DNA from: Thauera carbonicopians
GTDB taxonomy: Bacteria > Pseudomonadota > Gammaproteobacteria > Burkholderiales > Rhodocyclaceae
Length of the DNA stretch: 64,000 nt
NCBI RefSeq assembly: GCF_025699485.1
Contig: NZ_JANUXN010000013.1
Span: forward strand, 57,572 to 121,571
Direction: 5' to 3'
Positions 47,096-54,822 of this stretch are shown here, in pieces; the stretch's first letter is position 1, and each line of letters starts with the position of its first letter. A model generated the notes under the pieces. The model was not told the origin of the DNA, ran no database searches, and saw only the letters and a list, made by a program, of their open reading frames with translations. The position numbers were made by a program, and so were the translations under genes.

Positions 47096-48418
47096 ATGAT
47101 CATGAATCGTCCCCTGTCCCGTTCCCGTTCGCTGCTCGCCGTTGGCATCGCCAGCCTGGTCCTGAGTTTTCCGCTGCATGCCGCGCCGCAGGCGGTGGCG
47201 GTCGATCGCATCGTCGCCGTCGTCAATGACGAAGTGATCACCGCGCTGCAACTGCGGTCGCGCGTCGACCAGGTCGTGCGCCAGCTCCAGCGCCAGGGCG
47301 TCGAACTGCCGCCTCGGGAAGTGCTGGAGCAGCAGTTGCTGGAGCGCCTGATCATCGAGCGTGCGCAGCTGCAACTGGCGCGCGAGACTTCGCTGCGGGT
47401 GGATGACGCCACGCTGGAGCGTGCGATCGAGCGCATCGCCTCGAACAACCAGTTGAACATCGACCAGTTGCGCGGGACGCTGGAGCAGGACGGCGTATCG
47501 TGGTCGCGCTTCCGCGACGAGATCCGCACCGAGATTCTGCTGACCCGGCTGCGCGAGCGCGAGGTGGAAAGCAAGATCGTCGTCACCGACGCCGAAATCG
47601 ACAACTTCCTTGCCAGCAATCCGGATGCCTTTTCGGGCGAGGAGTTCGAGGTCGCCCACATCCTGCTGCGCGTGCCGGAGCAGGCTTCGCCGGAGCAGAT
47701 CGAAGCGCTGCGCGGGCGCGCCGAAAGCGTGATGGCCCGTCTGCGCTCGGGCGAGGATTTCGCCCGCGTTGCCGCCGAAGTGTCGGATGCGCCCGATGGC
47801 CTGTCGGGCGGCAGCCTGGGCTGGCGTCCGCTCGACCGCCTGCCGGCGCTGTTCGCCGACGTGGTGCGCGAAATGCGCCCCGGCGAGACTTCGCCCGTCC
47901 TGCGCAGCGCCTCCGGCCTGCACATCGTGCGCCTGATCGATCGCCGCGGTGGCGGCGACACCGCCGTGGCCCAGATGGAGCAGACGCGCGCCCGCCACAT
48001 CCTGATCAAGACTTCCGAAGTGCTGTCCGACGCCGATGCCGAGGCGCGCCTGATGGGCATCCGCGAGCGCGTCGTCAATGGCGCCGACTTCGCCGAACTG
48101 GCCAGGGCCAATTCGGCGGACCTGTCCGCGGCCAAGGGCGGCGACCTCGGCTGGCTCAACCCGGGCGACACCGTACCCGAATTCGAACGCGCGATGGACG
48201 CGCTGCAGCCGGGTGAAGTCAGCATGCCGGTGGAGTCGCCGTTCGGCTGGCATCTGATCCAGGTCGTCGAGCGCCGCGTGCAGGACGTCACCGACGAACG
48301 CAAGCGCAATGCCGCCCGCGCCGCGCTGCGCGAACGCAAGGCCGACGAGGCCTACGACGACTGGCTGCGCCAGTTGCGCGACAGCACCTACGTCGATCTG
48401 CGCCTGGACCGCGAGTGA
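47096..48418 (+). CDS. surA: Periplasmic chaperone / peptidyl-prolyl isomerase SurA
   Basis: 440 residues. Signal peptide ending SFPLHAAPQ, SurA N-terminal chaperone domain (VDRIVAVVNDEVITALQLRS), then two parvulin domains: one from FEVAHILLRVPEQ and one from TRARHILIKTSEV, each ending in the GWHLI/GLHIV strand. It escorts outer membrane proteins such as LptD, its operon neighbour, to the BAM machine. Start is ATG 47096 or 47102. The stop overlaps the pdxA GTG. Confidence 0.95.
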   Translation: MIMNRPLSRSRSLLAVGIASLVLSFPLHAAPQAVAVDRIVAVVNDEVITALQLRSRVDQVVRQLQRQGVELPPREVLEQQLLERLIIERAQLQLARETSLRVDDATLERAIERIASNNQLNIDQLRGTLEQDGVSWSRFRDEIRTEILLTRLREREVESKIVVTDAEIDNFLASNPDAFSGEEFEVAHILLRVPEQASPEQIEALRGRAESVMARLRSGEDFARVAAEVSDAPDGLSGGSLGWRPLDRLPALFADVVREMRPGETSPVLRSASGLHIVRLIDRRGGGDTAVAQMEQTRARHILIKTSEVLSDADAEARLMGIRERVVNGADFAELARANSADLSAAKGGDLGWLNPGDTVPEFERAMDALQPGEVSMPVESPFGWHLIQVVERRVQDVTDERKRNAARAALRERKADEAYDDWLRQLRDSTYVDLRLDRE

Positions 48419-49443
48419 GCGCTGCCGGGGTTTCCAGGCCGGTCGTCGCCATCACCAGCGGCGAGCCGGCCGGCATCGGGCCGGAGCTGTGCGCCCGCTT
48501 GGCCGAGCGTCAATGGCCGGTCCGGCCGGTCGTGCTCGGTGACCTCGAGCTACTGCGCGAGCGTGCCGGTGCCTTCGGCAGTGCGACGGCGTTCCGGCCC
48601 TGGCAGCCCGGCACGCAGTCGGACGCACCGGACGGGACCATCGACGTGCTGCATGTGCCGCTCGCCCGGCCGGCCGTCCCCGGCGTGCTCGATGCGGCCA
48701 ATGGCGCCTACGTGCTCGGCCTGCTCGACCGCGCGATCGCCGGCTGTGTCAGCGGCGAGTTCGCCGCCATGGTCACCGCGCCGGTGCATAAGGGCGTCAT
48801 CTGCGAAAACCTGGGTGCGGCCGAGGCGCTGCCTTTCAGCGGCCATACCGAATACCTGGCCGAGCACACCAAGACGCCGCGGGTGGTGATGATGCTGGTC
48901 GGCGGCGGTCTGCGCGTCGCGCTCGTCACCACCCATCTGCCGCTGGCCCGGGTGCCGGCGGCGATCACGCCGCAGGCGCTGGAGGAAACGCTGCGCATCC
49001 TGCACGCCGACCTGGTGCGCCACTTCGGCCTTGCCGCGCCGCGCATCCTCGTCGCCGGCCTCAACCCGCATGCGGGTGAAGGCGGGCACATGGGGCGCGA
49101 GGAAATCGACGTCATCGAGCCGGTGCTGGCGCGGCTGCGCGCCGAAGGCATGCAGCTCGTCGGCCCGCTGCCGGCGGATACGCTGTTCGTGCCGCACACG
49201 CTGGCGCAGGGCGACGCGGTGCTGGCGATGTACCACGACCAGGGGCTGCCGGTGCTGAAGCATGCGAGCTTCGGCGGCGGCGTCAATGTCACGCTCGGCC
49301 TGCCGATCATTCGCAGCTCGGTCGACCACGGCACTGCGCTCGACCTCGCCGGCAGCGGCCGGGCCGACCCCGGCAGCCTGTTCGCCGCGCTGGAGCTGGC
49401 GGCGACGATGGTCGCTGCCCGCGCAGCCCACGCTGCGGCCTGA
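48415..49443 (+). CDS. pdxA: 4-hydroxythreonine-4-phosphate dehydrogenase
   Basis: 342 residues. It oxidises 4-phosphohydroxy-L-threonine in pyridoxal phosphate synthesis. Motifs: [30 protein letters not shown] (metal His), [27 protein letters not shown] (metal His), and [12 protein letters not shown] (metal His). The start GTG overlaps the surA stop by four bases. The surA-pdxA-rsmA order is conserved from E. coli onward. Confidence 0.96.
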   Translation: MSAAGVSRPVVAITSGEPAGIGPELCARLAERQWPVRPVVLGDLELLRERAGAFGSATAFRPWQPGTQSDAPDGTIDVLHVPLARPAVPGVLDAANGAYVLGLLDRAIAGCVSGEFAAMVTAPVHKGVICENLGAAEALPFSGHTEYLAEHTKTPRVVMMLVGGGLRVALVTTHLPLARVPAAITPQALEETLRILHADLVRHFGLAAPRILVAGLNPHAGEGGHMGREEIDVIEPVLARLRAEGMQLVGPLPADTLFVPHTLAQGDAVLAMYHDQGLPVLKHASFGGGVNVTLGLPIIRSSVDHGTALDLAGSGRADPGSLFAALELAATMVAARAAHAAA

Positions 49444-49474
49444 GCAGCGCCGGCGCACGACGACGAGGACCCCG

Positions 49475-50278
49475 ATGCAAGACCGTGAAACCGACGGCCA
49501 CCGCGCACGCAAGCGCTTCGGCCAGAACTTCCTGTCCGACCCCAACATCATCCGCCGCATCATCGATGCCATCCGTCCGCAGGCGGGCGAGACGATGGTC
49601 GAGATCGGCCCCGGCCTGGGGGCGATGACCGCGCCGCTGATCGAGCGTCTCGGCCACCTCCACGTGGTCGAGATCGACCGCGACCTGATCGCGCGCCTGC
49701 ACGAGCGCTATACGCCGGACCAGCTCACGGTGCATGAAGGCGATGCGCTGAAGTTCGATTTCGGCAGCCTGTGTACCGACGGAGAACGCTCGCTGCGCAT
49801 CGTCGGCAACCTGCCGTACAACATCTCCACGCCGATCCTGTTCCATCTCGCCGACTTCGCCGACCAGGTCAGGGACATGACCTTCATGCTGCAGAAGGAA
49901 GTCGTCATGCGCATGGTCGCCGAGCCGGGCACCGAGGAATACGGCCGCCTGTCGGTGATGCTGCAATACCGCTTCCGCATGGGCAGGATGTTCGACGTGC
50001 CGCCCGGCGCCTTCCGTCCGGCGCCCAAAGTTATGTCCAGCATCGTGCGCATGGCGCCGCTGCCCAGGGAACAGCTCGGGGCGCAGGACGAGGCGCTGCT
50101 CGGCCAGATCGTCACCGCCGCTTTCGGCCAGCGCCGCAAGACGCTGAAGAACACGCTGCGTGAGTTCATGGGTGATGCCGATTTCGACGCTCTGGGCATC
50201 GATGCCGGCCTGCGCGGCGAGAAACTGTCGGTCGCGCAGTTCGTCGCGATCGCCAATCACTGCAGCGCGCGGGGATGA
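49475..50278 (+). CDS. rsmA: 16S rRNA (adenine1518/1519-N6)-dimethyltransferase
   Basis: 267 residues. KsgA/RsmA enzyme that dimethylates two adjacent adenines near the 3' end of 16S rRNA. SAM motif [19 protein letters not shown], catalytic [14 protein letters not shown], and [18 protein letters not shown] at the N-terminus. ATG 49475 with AGGAC upstream is clear. Ends the lptD operon, followed by a terminator. Confidence 0.96.
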   Translation: MQDRETDGHRARKRFGQNFLSDPNIIRRIIDAIRPQAGETMVEIGPGLGAMTAPLIERLGHLHVVEIDRDLIARLHERYTPDQLTVHEGDALKFDFGSLCTDGERSLRIVGNLPYNISTPILFHLADFADQVRDMTFMLQKEVVMRMVAEPGTEEYGRLSVMLQYRFRMGRMFDVPPGAFRPAPKVMSSIVRMAPLPREQLGAQDEALLGQIVTAAFGQRRKTLKNTLREFMGDADFDALGIDAGLRGEKLSVAQFVAIANHCSARG

Positions 50279-50333
50279 GGACAGGGGCTTCAGAACTGGC
50301 GTAGGCTGGATGGGCCGTCTTTCGGCAGCAATG

Positions 50334-50373
50334 AAAACGGCAGGACTCCAGTGGTGGAAGCCTGCCGTTTTTT
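50334..50373 (+). terminator. Rho-independent terminator after rsmA
   Basis: AAAACGGCAGG (50334-50344) pairs with CCTGCCGTTTT (50361-50371), with a smaller TCCA/TGGA helix inside, followed by further T residues. The flanking A and T tracts make it suitable for termination of both rsmA and the convergent DUF2892 gene. Confidence 0.85.
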
Positions 50374-50421
50374 CTTGCCGCGGCGCCCCGAGATGTTCGA
50401 GTTGCCGCGTCGCGCCTCAGC

Positions 50422-50613
50422 TTACTTCTTGCTCAGCGGGCAGGTATTGAGGCCGAGCAGCGGATAGAGCGGGCACCAGCCCATGGCGCCGGTGGCCAGC
50501 GGCACGATGCCGATCCAGGCCCAGACCGGCCCGCCCATCAGGGCCCAGGCGATCAGCGCGATGCCGGCCACGATACGCAGGATCCTGTCGATACCGCCTA
50601 CGTTCTTCTTCAT
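50422..50613 (-). CDS. DUF2892 small inner membrane protein
   Basis: 63 residues from ATG 50613, which has AAGGAGA upstream. Begins MKKNVGGIDRILRIVAGIAL, then two membrane helices (about 11-28 and 30-48), a cysteine pair in GWCPLYPLLGLNTCPLS. This is the DUF2892/YgaP C-terminal type, often associated with sulfur or redox sensing genes. An 18-base palindrome lies 62 bases upstream of its start, and a Crp/Fnr-family gene precedes it. Confidence 0.88.
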   Translation of the reverse strand: MKKNVGGIDRILRIVAGIALIAWALMGGPVWAWIGIVPLATGAMGWCPLYPLLGLNTCPLSKK

Positions 50614-50674
50614 GATGTTCTCCTTGCAAGGATGGGATAGCGCTTCGATTGGAGCACGCCATTCCATTCGCGGT

Positions 50675-50692
50675 CTGTAACCACGGTTACAG
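50675..50692. promoter_or_regulatory. Crp/Fnr-type palindrome upstream of DUF2892
   Basis: CTGTAACCACGGTTACAG is a perfect 8-2-8 inverted repeat with a TGTAA-N6-TTACA core, the spacing used by Crp-family proteins. It lies between the DUF2892 start and the stop of the neighbouring Crp/Fnr regulator gene, which is the likely binder. Confidence 0.65.
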
Positions 50693-50732
50693 AGCGGCCG
50701 GCCAAGGAGAAACCGTCGGGGGCCCGGCCGTC

Positions 50733-51407
50733 TCAGGCCCTGGTCGAGCCCTCGGCCGCCAGCCGGCGCAGACCCGCCGGATCGAGGATTTCCACCTGTT
50801 CGCGCGCCAGCCGCACCAGGCCCTGGTCGGCGAAGCTCTTCAGCAGGCGGCTGACGATCTCGCGCACGCTGCCCAGTTCATCGGCCAGTTGCTGATGGGT
50901 GACGTGCAGCATGCGGCCCTTGCCCAGCAGCAAGGCGGCCAGGCGTTGGTCGAGCTTGCGGAAAGCCACTTCCTCGATCAACTGCATCAGGTCGGCGATG
51001 CGTTCGGCAAACAGATGGAAGATGAAGTCGCGGAACGGGCGTTCGTTCATCATGTCGTCGAACACTGTCTTCGGCAGCAGCATCAGCAGCGTGTCGGTTT
51101 CGGTGACGCCGCGGGCGTTGTAGTCCTCGTGGCCGAGCAGGCAGGACGAGGAGATGATGCAGGTTTCGCCCGGCGCGACGCGGTACAGCGGCAGTTCGCG
51201 CCCGTTCGGCGCGCACTTGCTGACGCGCACCGAGCCTTCGACGATGAAGGGAAAGCCTTCGCAGGCCTGGCGGTCGTCGAACAGCATCGCGCCGGCCGGA
51301 ACACGCATCCAGCGGGCGCTCCGCAGGACGCGCAGGCGCGCATCCGCGGACAGCCTGTCCAGGATCGGATAGCAGGCCGAGAGGCGATCGGCTTCGGTGG
51401 CGTCCAT
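50733..51407 (-). CDS. Crp/Fnr-family transcriptional regulator
   Basis: 224 residues from ATG 51407. An N-terminal cNMP-like sensor barrel (MLFDDRQACEGFPFIVEGSVRV, in part; GETCIISSSCLLG) and a C-terminal winged helix (HVTHQQLADELGSVREIVSR). The sensor has the SSSCLLGHEDYNARG sequence rather than the FNR [4Fe-4S] cysteine cluster, so it is not a classic FNR; redox or NO-type sensing is possible. It starts 4 bases after the xth stop. The palindrome beyond its end suggests it controls the DUF2892 gene. Confidence 0.9.
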   Translation of the reverse strand: MDATEADRLSACYPILDRLSADARLRVLRSARWMRVPAGAMLFDDRQACEGFPFIVEGSVRVSKCAPNGRELPLYRVAPGETCIISSSCLLGHEDYNARGVTETDTLLMLLPKTVFDDMMNERPFRDFIFHLFAERIADLMQLIEEVAFRKLDQRLAALLLGKGRMLHVTHQQLADELGSVREIVSRLLKSFADQGLVRLAREQVEILDPAGLRRLAAEGSTRA

Positions 51408-51411
51408 GGTC

Positions 51412-52176
51412 TCAAGCAAGTTCGAGTACGACCGGGGCGTGGTCGGAAGGCCGTTCCAGACGGCGGGGCGCCTTGTCCACCGTGCAACTGCGGCAAGCCT
51501 CGCGCAGCGCCGGGGATACCAGCAGATGATCGATGCGCAGGCCGAAATTGCGCCGGAAAGCCATCATGCGGTAGTCCCACCACGAGAAGGCGCGCTCGGG
51601 CTGCTCGAACAGGCGGAAGGCATCGACCAGCCCCAGATCGAGCAGGGCGCGGAAGGCCTCGCGTTCCGGCACGGAAACGTGGATCTCGTCCTTCCAGTCC
51701 GGATGGGCGTCGCGGTCCTCGGGAGCGATGTTGAAGTCGCCCGCCAGCACCAGGCGCTCGTGCGTCTTCAGTTCCTCGCGCAGCCAGCCGGTCAGCGCGG
51801 CCAGCCATTTCAGCTTGTATTCGAACTTGTCCGAACCCACCGCTTGGCCGTTGGGGAAATAACCGCAGACCACCCGCAGGCCATCGATGGTGGCGGCGAT
51901 GATGCGTTTCTGCTCGTCCTCGAAGCCGGGGATGTTGCGCACCACCGTCGCTTCGTCGATCGGCCGCGGGCTGAGGATGGCGACGCCGTTGTAGGTCTTC
52001 TGGCCGATGAACACCGCGTGGTAGCCGGCGGCTTCAAGTTCGGCGGTGGGAAAGGCCTTGTCTTCGAGTTTCAGTTCCTGCAGGCACAGCGCGTCGGGCG
52101 TGTTGGCAGCCAGCCAGTCGAGGACCTGCGGCAGGCGGACCTTGAGGGAGTTGACGTTCCACGTAACGATTTTCAT
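51412..52176 (-). CDS. xth: Exodeoxyribonuclease III
   Basis: 254 residues from ATG 52176 ([20 protein letters not shown]). An AP endonuclease and 3'-5' exonuclease for base excision repair. Active-site motifs are [10 protein letters not shown] (metal Glu), [11 protein letters not shown], and the [10 protein letters not shown] end with the catalytic Asp-His, plus RIDHLLVS. The upstream in-frame extension to 52305 is not needed and has no ribosome site. Confidence 0.96.
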   Translation of the reverse strand: MKIVTWNVNSLKVRLPQVLDWLAANTPDALCLQELKLEDKAFPTAELEAAGYHAVFIGQKTYNGVAILSPRPIDEATVVRNIPGFEDEQKRIIAATIDGLRVVCGYFPNGQAVGSDKFEYKLKWLAALTGWLREELKTHERLVLAGDFNIAPEDRDAHPDWKDEIHVSVPEREAFRALLDLGLVDAFRLFEQPERAFSWWDYRMMAFRRNFGLRIDHLLVSPALREACRSCTVDKAPRRLERPSDHAPVVLELA

Positions 52177-52380
52177 CTGATCGGTATTTCGTTTCGATAG
52201 GAGCCCGTTGGCGGCTCCGTGTGAGCGTGACGGTGCGGCCGCAAGTCGCGGAGAGCATCCCGGCAGCCTCGCGGCAGCAGACCATTCAGCCACGACTTGC
52301 CGCATAACACAACTCGCACGGCAGATGCGGCACCGCAGGCGATTTGATCATGGCCGGAGAGGATCATTACTGTTTGCTAC

Positions 52381-52408
52381 TTGAACAAAAATCATTCTCA
52401 TTTATAGT
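52381..52408 (+). promoter_or_regulatory. Fur-box promoter of DUF2325-sodA
   Basis: TTGAAC (52381-52386), 16-base spacer, TATAGT (52403-52408). The spacer and -10 overlap AAAAATCATTCTCATTTAT (52387-52405), which read on the minus strand matches about 12 of 19 positions of the Fur consensus including ATGAGAAT. Fur bound here would cover the whole promoter. Confidence 0.75.
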
Positions 52409-52493
52409 GTCGTCTTATCTTCTTTGTCACTCACCATGACGAAGCGTCCCGATCATCGCATCCTCCGTATGCGCAAGACTTGTGAGGCCGACC

Positions 52494-53135
52494 ATGGAAT
52501 ACGCCAGCCATGACTTCGATCAACTCGCCGAGGAACATCGTGCGCTGATGCACGACTATGGCCGTACGCAACGGCGCTGCACGGAACAGTTGCACGCGCA
52601 GGCGCGCGAGCTGGAGCGCCTGCAGGCGCAGGTGATGCGTCTGCAGGCCGAGGTCATCAGGCGTGAAACCGCGCTGGCCTGGGAGCGGGAAGATCGTGCC
52701 GCGCTGGAAGCGGCGATTCCCGGCCTGCCCAAGCGCGTCACGCTGGCGCGCCATGTGGAGACGCTGGTCGCGCGCATCCAGGTGCTGATGCGCGAACGCC
52801 TGCAGTGGGAAAAAAGGCCGCGAGGCAGAGCGGTCGGCCAATGGGATGGCAATGATGCGTCGACTGTCGCCGAGGAGCCAGCAGCGCCCGGGACGGTGCT
52901 GGACCCCGAGGCGCTGGAAGCGAGCCTGCGTGCTGCCGACCTGGTGATCTGCCAGACCGGCTGCCTGAGCCACGGCGACTACTGGCGGGTGCAGGACTAC
53001 TGCAAGCGGACCAACAAGACCTGCGTGTTCGTCGAGCAGGCCGAGGTGCCGAACATCGCTGGTGCGCAGAGGATCGGTGCCGGGGAGCTGCGGGTGCTGA
53101 GTCTCGCGGACGACGTACCGGGCAAGCGCACATGA
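52494..53135 (+). CDS. DUF2325 family protein, Fur-promoter-linked
   Basis: 213 residues. A long helical N-terminal half with coiled-coil heptads (QLHAQARELERLQAQVMRLQ, about 34-53) and a C-terminal DUF2325 domain (ADLVICQTGCLSHGDYWRVQ, CKRTNKTCVFVEQAEVP). Three cysteines occur in the DUF2325 part (about residues 156-181). The family has no established function. Placement between a Fur-type promoter and a Mn-type superoxide dismutase suggests a part in the iron-starvation response. Confidence 0.88.
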   Translation: MEYASHDFDQLAEEHRALMHDYGRTQRRCTEQLHAQARELERLQAQVMRLQAEVIRRETALAWEREDRAALEAAIPGLPKRVTLARHVETLVARIQVLMRERLQWEKRPRGRAVGQWDGNDASTVAEEPAAPGTVLDPEALEASLRAADLVICQTGCLSHGDYWRVQDYCKRTNKTCVFVEQAEVPNIAGAQRIGAGELRVLSLADDVPGKRT

Positions 53136-53207
53136 GCGGCCGGTCCTGTCGTCCCCCGTCCTGTAGCTGTTTCCCCCCCTGTTCCCCCAATTTTCCGGTA
53201 GATCGAC

Positions 53208-53831
53208 ATGCCCCATACCCTGCCTGCTTTGCCCTACGCCTACGACGCACTGGAGCCGCACATCGATGCGCAGACGATGGAGATCCATTACAGCAAGCAC
53301 CACCAGACCTATGTGAACAACCTCAACGCGGCGCTGGAAGGCACGGAATATGCCGCGCTCCCGATCGAACAACTGATCGCGCAGGTCGAATCGCTGCCGG
53401 AAGCCCTGCGCGCGCCGGTGCGCAACAACGGCGGCGGGCACGCCAATCACAGCCTGTTCTGGACGGTGATGTCGCCCACCGGCGGCGGCAAGCCGGACGG
53501 CGATCTGGCGCGTGCCATCGATGCCGATCTCGGCGGCTTCGATGCCTTCAGGGAGGCTTTCACGAAAGCCGCGGTGAGCCGCTTCGGCAGCGGCTGGGCC
53601 TGGCTGACGGTGGACGAGGCCGGCAGGCTGGCGGTCGAGAGCAGCGCCAACCAGGACAATCCGGCGATGAAGGGGATCGGCTCGGGCAACACCGCGATCC
53701 TCGGGCTGGATGTCTGGGAGCACGCCTACTATCTTAAGTATCAGAACCGGCGGCCCGAATACATCGCCGCGTTCTACAACGTCATCGATTGGGCCGAGGT
53801 TGCCCGTCGCCATGCCGTGGCGCGGGGATAA
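53208..53831 (+). CDS. sodA: Superoxide dismutase, Mn type
   Basis: 207 residues. Metal ligands His27 ([10 protein letters not shown]), His81 ([10 protein letters not shown]), and the Asp and His of [16 protein letters not shown]. Gly77 in the GGHANH motif and the glutamine in SSANQDNP are the features that separate Mn-type from Fe-type enzymes, where the former region is AAQxWNHxFYW. Many annotations of this group read Fe-SOD (sodB); the residues favour manganese or a cambialistic enzyme. It is 73 bases after the DUF2325 gene on the same strand, behind the Fur-box promoter. Confidence 0.92.
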   Translation: MPHTLPALPYAYDALEPHIDAQTMEIHYSKHHQTYVNNLNAALEGTEYAALPIEQLIAQVESLPEALRAPVRNNGGGHANHSLFWTVMSPTGGGKPDGDLARAIDADLGGFDAFREAFTKAAVSRFGSGWAWLTVDEAGRLAVESSANQDNPAMKGIGSGNTAILGLDVWEHAYYLKYQNRRPEYIAAFYNVIDWAEVARRHAVARG

Positions 53832-53847
53832 GCGGGACGATCATCAT

Positions 53848-54765
53848 ATGGACGAGACGCCTACTCTGGATTCTCCACCCCCCTGGTGGCGCGGCTGGCG
53901 GCCGAGGCAATGGCTCGGCCTGGCCATCTACGTGGCGGGCGCGCTCGTCCTGCTCGTGCAGAGCTGGCGCTTCGTCCAGGGCAATCCGGTGGTGCTGAGC
54001 GCGCTGATCGGCGGCTCGGTGGCGGCGCTGGCGACTGCGCTCGGCACGCTGCCGGTGCTGTTCTCGCAGCGCCTGTCCGATCGCGTGCAGGACAGCCTGT
54101 TCGGCTTCGGTGCCGGTGTCATGCTGGCAGCCAGCGCGTTTTCGCTCGTCATTCCGGGCTTGCAGGCGGCGGAGGACACCGGCAGCTTCGGCGGCGGGCC
54201 ATGGGCGGCCGGTGCCGTCGTCGGCATTGCCATTCTGCTGGGCGGTGTTGTGCTGCTGGTGATGGATCGCCTGCTGCCGCACGAACACTTCATCAAGGGG
54301 CGCGAAGGCGCGGTGGCGCAGAAGCTGCGCCGCACCTGGCTGTTCGTTTTCGCGATTGCGCTGCACAACCTGCCCGAAGGGGTGGCGATCGGGGTTGGTT
54401 ACGCCGGCAATGAAGGCATGCGGGCCAACGCCCTGGCGATGGGCATCGCGATCCAGGACGTGCCGGAAGGGCTGGTGGTGGCCGTCGCGCTGTTGGCGGC
54501 GGGCTATCGGCGCGCGGTCGCGGTCGGGCTGGGGATCGCGTCCGGCCTGGTCGAGCCGGTCGGCGCCGTACTGGGCGCCGCGGTGGTCGGCTACTCGGCA
54601 GCGCTGCTGCCGTGGGGGCTGGGTTTCGCGGCCGGTGCGATGCTGTTCGTGATCAGCCACGAGATCATCCCCGAATCACACCGCAAGGGGCACGAGGCTT
54701 ATGCCACGGCGGGACTGATGATCGGCTTCGTGCTGATGATGGTGCTGGACACCGCGCTGGGCTGA
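53848..54765 (+). CDS. ZIP family divalent metal transporter
   Basis: 305 residues. Seven or eight membrane helices. The metal-binding helices carry ALHNLPEGVAIGVGYAG and AIQDVPEGLVVAVAL, and VISHEIIPESHRKGHE follows. This is the ZupT-like branch of ZIP transporters that import Zn, and often Mn or Fe. ATG 53848 is 17 bases after sodA, so it may be in the same transcript, where manganese import would make sense. Substrate is inferred, not seen. Confidence 0.9.
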   Translation: MDETPTLDSPPPWWRGWRPRQWLGLAIYVAGALVLLVQSWRFVQGNPVVLSALIGGSVAALATALGTLPVLFSQRLSDRVQDSLFGFGAGVMLAASAFSLVIPGLQAAEDTGSFGGGPWAAGAVVGIAILLGGVVLLVMDRLLPHEHFIKGREGAVAQKLRRTWLFVFAIALHNLPEGVAIGVGYAGNEGMRANALAMGIAIQDVPEGLVVAVALLAAGYRRAVAVGLGIASGLVEPVGAVLGAAVVGYSAALLPWGLGFAAGAMLFVISHEIIPESHRKGHEAYATAGLMIGFVLMMVLDTALG

Positions 54766-54769
54766 TGTT

Positions 54770-54808
54770 GCCGATGCCGCCGCCCGGTCATGGGCGGCGG
54801 CATTCGGC
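54770..54808. terminator. Strong hairpin between the ZIP gene and oligopeptidase A (probable bidirectional terminator)
   Basis: ATGCCGCCGCCC (54774-54785) pairs perfectly with 54792-54803, and GCCG/CGGC extends the stem after a one-base bulge. It fills the convergent gap, but no long T-tract follows on either side. Confidence 0.5.
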
Positions 54809-54822
54809 CATCAGGCTTTCAT

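Noticed and set aside
53208..53831. Iron superoxide dismutase (sodB)
   Set aside because: The [10 protein letters not shown] and ANQDNP motifs, with Gly77, are those of Mn-type enzymes; Fe-type enzymes have AAQxWNHxFYW at this point. The Fur-type promoter also fits sodA.
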